A stretch of DNA of 32,324 bases from Gammaproteobacteria bacterium (lineage in GTDB: Bacteria; Pseudomonadota; Gammaproteobacteria; Pseudomonadales; UBA7434): positions 1 through 32,324 of the forward strand of contig JAJRPK010000384.1 of assembly GCA_024280785.1 (NCBI GenBank), read 5' to 3'. A program made the position numbers and the translations under genes. Each line of letters starts with the position of its first letter. Position 1 is the stretch's first letter. Below are positions 28,832 to 32,324 of this stretch, piece by piece. The notes under the pieces were generated by a model, which searched no databases, was not told the DNA's origin, and worked only from the letters and a program-made list of their open reading frames with translations.

Positions 28832-30289
28832 ATGACCGCTTTACACCAATTAACACTCGCAGAAATTCATCAGGGATTAGCGCAAAAAGATTTTTCTTCG
28901 CGCGAAATAACCCAACACCTTCTCGACCGCATACGTTCTCTGGATAAAACTTACAATTGTTTTATCACCCTCGACAAAAAAGGTGCTCTTGAGGCTGCCG
29001 ACGCTGCTGATTCCTTGCTGGCGAAAGGAAGCGAAGGGGCGTTACTCGGCGTGCCCTTTGCCCATAAAGATATTTTTTGCACTAACGGCATCAGAACCAG
29101 TTGCGGCTCAAAAATGTTAGACAACTTTGTTCCACCCTACGACGCCACAGTAGTCGCAAAATTAAAGAACCAAGGCGTAGTTATGTTGGGAAAAACCAAC
29201 ATGGATGAATTTGCCATGGGCTCATCTAACGAAACCAGCTTTTATGGCGCAGTAAAAAATCCCTGGGATACAAACCGGGTACCTGGAGGCTCATCGGGAG
29301 GATCCGCCGCCGCTATTGCTGCACGATTGACGCCCGCTGCCACCGGCACGGATACTGGAGGTTCAATCCGTCAACCCGCCGCGCTCTGCGGCATTACCGG
29401 TTTAAAGCCCACCTACGGCAGAGTTAGTCGCTACGGTATGATTGCCTTTGCTTCAAGCCTTGACCAGGGTGGCCCAATGGCCAGAACCGCAGAAGACGCG
29501 GCCATTTTATTAAATGCAATGGCCGGTTACGACAATAAAGACTCTACTTGCACCGACATACCGGTTCCCGACTATACCGCTGAGCTTACGCAGCCACTCA
29601 AGGGACTGAGAATAGGCTTACCGCGTGAATACTTTGATGAGCGACTGAATGAAGACATGGCCCAAACTGTGCATTGTGCGTTAGCAGAATTGGAAAAGCT
29701 CGGCGCCACACTGATCGATGTCGACCTCCCGAATTCAGCACTATCGGTGCCAGCTTACTATGTCATTGCACCGGCAGAAGCCTCATCCAATCTATCGCGA
29801 TTTGATGGCGTTCGTTACGGTTATCGTTGCAACGATCCAAAAGACCTGGAGGATTTGTACACGCGAACCCGTAGCGAAGGTTTTGGCGATGAAGTCAAGC
29901 GACGTATTTTAATTGGCACCTACGCACTGTCTGCCGGCTACTACGATGCCTACTACCGAAAAGCTCAACAAATTCGCAGACTTATTAACCAAGATTTTGT
30001 TAGCGCGTTTGAGCAAGTCGACATTATTGCCGGCCCCACATCTCCGTCGCCAGCCTTTAAGTTTGGCTCAAAAAACAATGATCCCGTATCAATGTACCTC
30101 GAAGATATATACACAATTGCGGTAAATCTAGCGGGGCTACCAGGAATGTCGATACCCGCCGGTATCGTTGACAAAATGCCCGTAGGCTTGCAGCTGGTCG
30201 GCAATTACTTTGCCGAAGCCAAACTTCTTAATGTCGCACACCAATATCAAACGGTAACCGACTGGCACAAAGCATCGCCGATTGACTAG
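28832..30289 (+). CDS. gatA: Asp/Glu-tRNA amidotransferase subunit GatA
   Basis: Amidase signature [64 protein letters not shown]. Confidence 0.97.
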   Translation: MTALHQLTLAEIHQGLAQKDFSSREITQHLLDRIRSLDKTYNCFITLDKKGALEAADAADSLLAKGSEGALLGVPFAHKDIFCTNGIRTSCGSKMLDNFVPPYDATVVAKLKNQGVVMLGKTNMDEFAMGSSNETSFYGAVKNPWDTNRVPGGSSGGSAAAIAARLTPAATGTDTGGSIRQPAALCGITGLKPTYGRVSRYGMIAFASSLDQGGPMARTAEDAAILLNAMAGYDNKDSTCTDIPVPDYTAELTQPLKGLRIGLPREYFDERLNEDMAQTVHCALAELEKLGATLIDVDLPNSALSVPAYYVIAPAEASSNLSRFDGVRYGYRCNDPKDLEDLYTRTRSEGFGDEVKRRILIGTYALSAGYYDAYYRKAQQIRRLINQDFVSAFEQVDIIAGPTSPSPAFKFGSKNNDPVSMYLEDIYTIAVNLAGLPGMSIPAGIVDKMPVGLQLVGNYFAEAKLLNVAHQYQTVTDWHKASPID

Positions 30290-30383
30290 AAACCCGGGAT
30301 TTTTCCATCGGGCGGTCAAAGAGATCCATGCGATAGCACTATTATTGCGAAAACCAAGAATCTAACGAATTATATTAAAGGTT

Positions 30384-31838
30384 ATGAGAATGCAGTGGGA
30401 AACAGTGATTGGCTTAGAAGTACACGTTCAACTTTCTACCCAATCGAAAATATTTAGTGGGTCATCAATTGCCTTTGGCGCAGAACCTAACACTCAGGCT
30501 AACGCAGTAGACTTGGCAATGCCTGGCACTCTGCCGGTCGCCAATGAACAAGCCTTTCACAAGGCTATTATGTTTGGCTTGGCCATCGACGCAGCCATTG
30601 AAAAAAAGTCGGCATTTGAACGAAAAAATTATTTTTACCCTGATCTACCCAAAGGCTATCAAACCACACAATTAGAAAAACCCATAGTCGGCCCAGGCCA
30701 TATCGACATTGAAGTCGGCGAAAACTCTACGGTCAAACGTATCCGCATTCACCACGCGCATTTAGAGGAAGACGCAGGAAAATCATTGCACGAAGATTTT
30801 CACGGCATGTCAGGAATAGACTTAAACCGAGCCGGCACACCGCTCATTGAAATCGTTTCAGAGCCCGACATGAGTTCTTCTGAAGAAGCCATTAAATTTC
30901 TCAAGAAGGTACACGGGATCGTCACCTATCTTGGCATTTCCGACGGAGATATGTCACAGGGGTCACTACGCTGTGACGCCAATGTTTCCGTACGCCCTGT
31001 TGGAGAGAAAAAACTGGGAACCCGTGCTGAAATAAAAAACCTCAATTCGTTTCGTTTTATCGAAAAAGCGATACACATAGAGGTAGCGCGACAAATAGAA
31101 CTTATCGAAGATGGCGGCACGGTAGTTCAGGAAACACGTCTCTACGACAGTGAAAAAAATGAAACTCGGAGTATGCGAAGCAAAGAAGAAGCCAATGACT
31201 ATCGTTATTTTCCTTGCCCCGATCTATTACCAGTAGTTATCGAAGACAGTGTAATAGAAGCATTGCGTAAGAAAATCCCGGAACTGCCCGAAGCTAAACT
31301 CCAGCGCTTTCAAAGCGAATATGCACTATCGTATTACGACGCCTCTCTATTGACAGAATTACGAAGCGTAGCGGATTACTTTGAAACGACAACAAAAACC
31401 TGCGCAGATGCCAAACTGTCAGCTAACTGGATTATCGGAGACCTGTCAGCCTTTTTAAACAAACAGGGTATACCCATTGAACACTCTCCCGTTTCAGCGA
31501 ATCAACTGGCTGACTTAATCACCCGTATTAAAGACCAAACCATTTCGGGAAAAATTGCCAAGCAAGTATTCGAAGCCATGTGTAACGGAGAAGGCTCGGC
31601 AGATGAAATTATAGAAAGCAAGGGCTTGAAACAACTGAGCGATGGGGGGGCTATCGAGGCTATGGTCGATGACGTTATTGCCAAAAGTGCCGCACAAGTC
31701 GAACAATACCAAGCCGCAGAGCCCGACAAACAAAAGAAACTACTAGGATATTTTGTCGGTCAGGTAATGAAAGCCTCTAAGGGAAAAGCGAATCCAGGAC
31801 AAGTTAATAAAATACTGGCAGAAAAACTCGCCAAGTAG
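30384..31838 (+). CDS. gatB: Asp/Glu-tRNA amidotransferase subunit GatB
   Basis: [61 protein letters not shown]-terminal YqeY-like domain. Confidence 0.97.
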   Translation: MRMQWETVIGLEVHVQLSTQSKIFSGSSIAFGAEPNTQANAVDLAMPGTLPVANEQAFHKAIMFGLAIDAAIEKKSAFERKNYFYPDLPKGYQTTQLEKPIVGPGHIDIEVGENSTVKRIRIHHAHLEEDAGKSLHEDFHGMSGIDLNRAGTPLIEIVSEPDMSSSEEAIKFLKKVHGIVTYLGISDGDMSQGSLRCDANVSVRPVGEKKLGTRAEIKNLNSFRFIEKAIHIEVARQIELIEDGGTVVQETRLYDSEKNETRSMRSKEEANDYRYFPCPDLLPVVIEDSVIEALRKKIPELPEAKLQRFQSEYALSYYDASLLTELRSVADYFETTTKTCADAKLSANWIIGDLSAFLNKQGIPIEHSPVSANQLADLITRIKDQTISGKIAKQVFEAMCNGEGSADEIIESKGLKQLSDGGAIEAMVDDVIAKSAAQVEQYQAAEPDKQKKLLGYFVGQVMKASKGKANPGQVNKILAEKLAK

Positions 31839-31968
31839 ATAAATTATCTATATCGGATTAATTGGACGATAGCGGCATCCCCGATATCACCGGTATAATA
31901 GTGACCCAGCAAGCCCGACCGACCGACAATCATCATTTTTAGTGAATTTTCAGCAATAAGGCCAACGA

Positions 31969-32259
31969 ATGAGCTCAAAGAAAGACAAAGAAAAGGTAAT
32001 CGATCCGGTGTGGGGAGAAGAACGTATTCGCGAGTTTTTAGAGTTACTCCCCCCAACCGGTGAAAATCCAGACCATCATAAACTTCTTAAGGCCTATCAA
32101 AGTATGAGAGCCGAGGATTTTGACGATTTTATCCAATACTTTACTGAAGCAGGAGGCGATCTCACGGCCAAAGATAATCTTGGTAAAACAGTCTCGGACA
32201 CTATATCACTGCACCGCTATGGACAGCCCTACATTGACTCTATTAATAAACGAATCTAA
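31969..32259 (+). CDS. PA4642-family small conserved protein
   Basis: EERIREFLELLP...HKLLKAYQSMRAEDFDDFIQYFTEAGGDLTAKDNLGKTVSDTISLHRYGQPYIDSI resembles the Pseudomonas PA4642 family; recalled, not searched. Confidence 0.75.
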   Translation: MSSKKDKEKVIDPVWGEERIREFLELLPPTGENPDHHKLLKAYQSMRAEDFDDFIQYFTEAGGDLTAKDNLGKTVSDTISLHRYGQPYIDSINKRI

Positions 32260-32272
32260 CGTTTATTAATAG
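32240..32272. repeat. 13-bp perfect inverted repeat with the stop codon in the loop
   Basis: CTATTAATAAACG-AATCTAA-CGTTTATTAATAG; no clear T run after it. Confidence 0.9.
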
Positions 32273-32324
32273 CTATGCTTTACATCCGCAACGTAACCGC
32301 ACCAATAACACTTAAACAAAGAGG

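Noticed and set aside
31844-32056. 70-aa minus ORF between gatB and the PA4642-family gene
   Set aside because: Overlaps the start of the supported plus-strand gene; no motif.

Overview
The window is a gammaproteobacterial chromosomal segment, mostly housekeeping genes in a Pseudomonas-like order. From left to right: 3' part of diaA, dolP, sspB/sspA, bc1 complex (petA plus one ORF covering cytochrome b and c1), rpsI/rplM, an SDR and a crotonase, zapE, zapG(yhcB), a Nif3-like gene, a DegS/AlgW protease, an aldo/keto reductase, a DUF1214-type protein, a small membrane protein, an MscS-like channel, a nitrilase-family gene, yhdP, rng, mreD/mreC/mreB, gatC/gatA/gatB and a PA4642-family gene. I found no CRISPR array, tRNA/rRNA, transposon, prophage or defence island. 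The most interesting signals are: (1) mreC appears to lack ATG/GTG/TTG at its homologous N-terminus and probably starts at AUU (AUU-AAA-CCU-AUU-UUU, M-K-P-I-F) with a well-spaced Shine-Dalgarno; (2) cytochrome b and c1 are fused in one 682-aa ORF; (3) short direct repeats (period 11-22 bp) or inverted repeats recur at stop codons: sspB, petBC, zapE, zapG/nif3, nitrilase and mreC for direct repeats; sspA, mscS, gatB and the PA4642 gene for inverted repeats. Intergenic DNA here is also rich in unrelated 6-16 bp tandem duplications; (4) the DiaA-like protein lacks the canonical SIS GNGGSA signature; (5) maf is absent between mreD and rng. All assignments come from reading motifs by eye; no database search was run.
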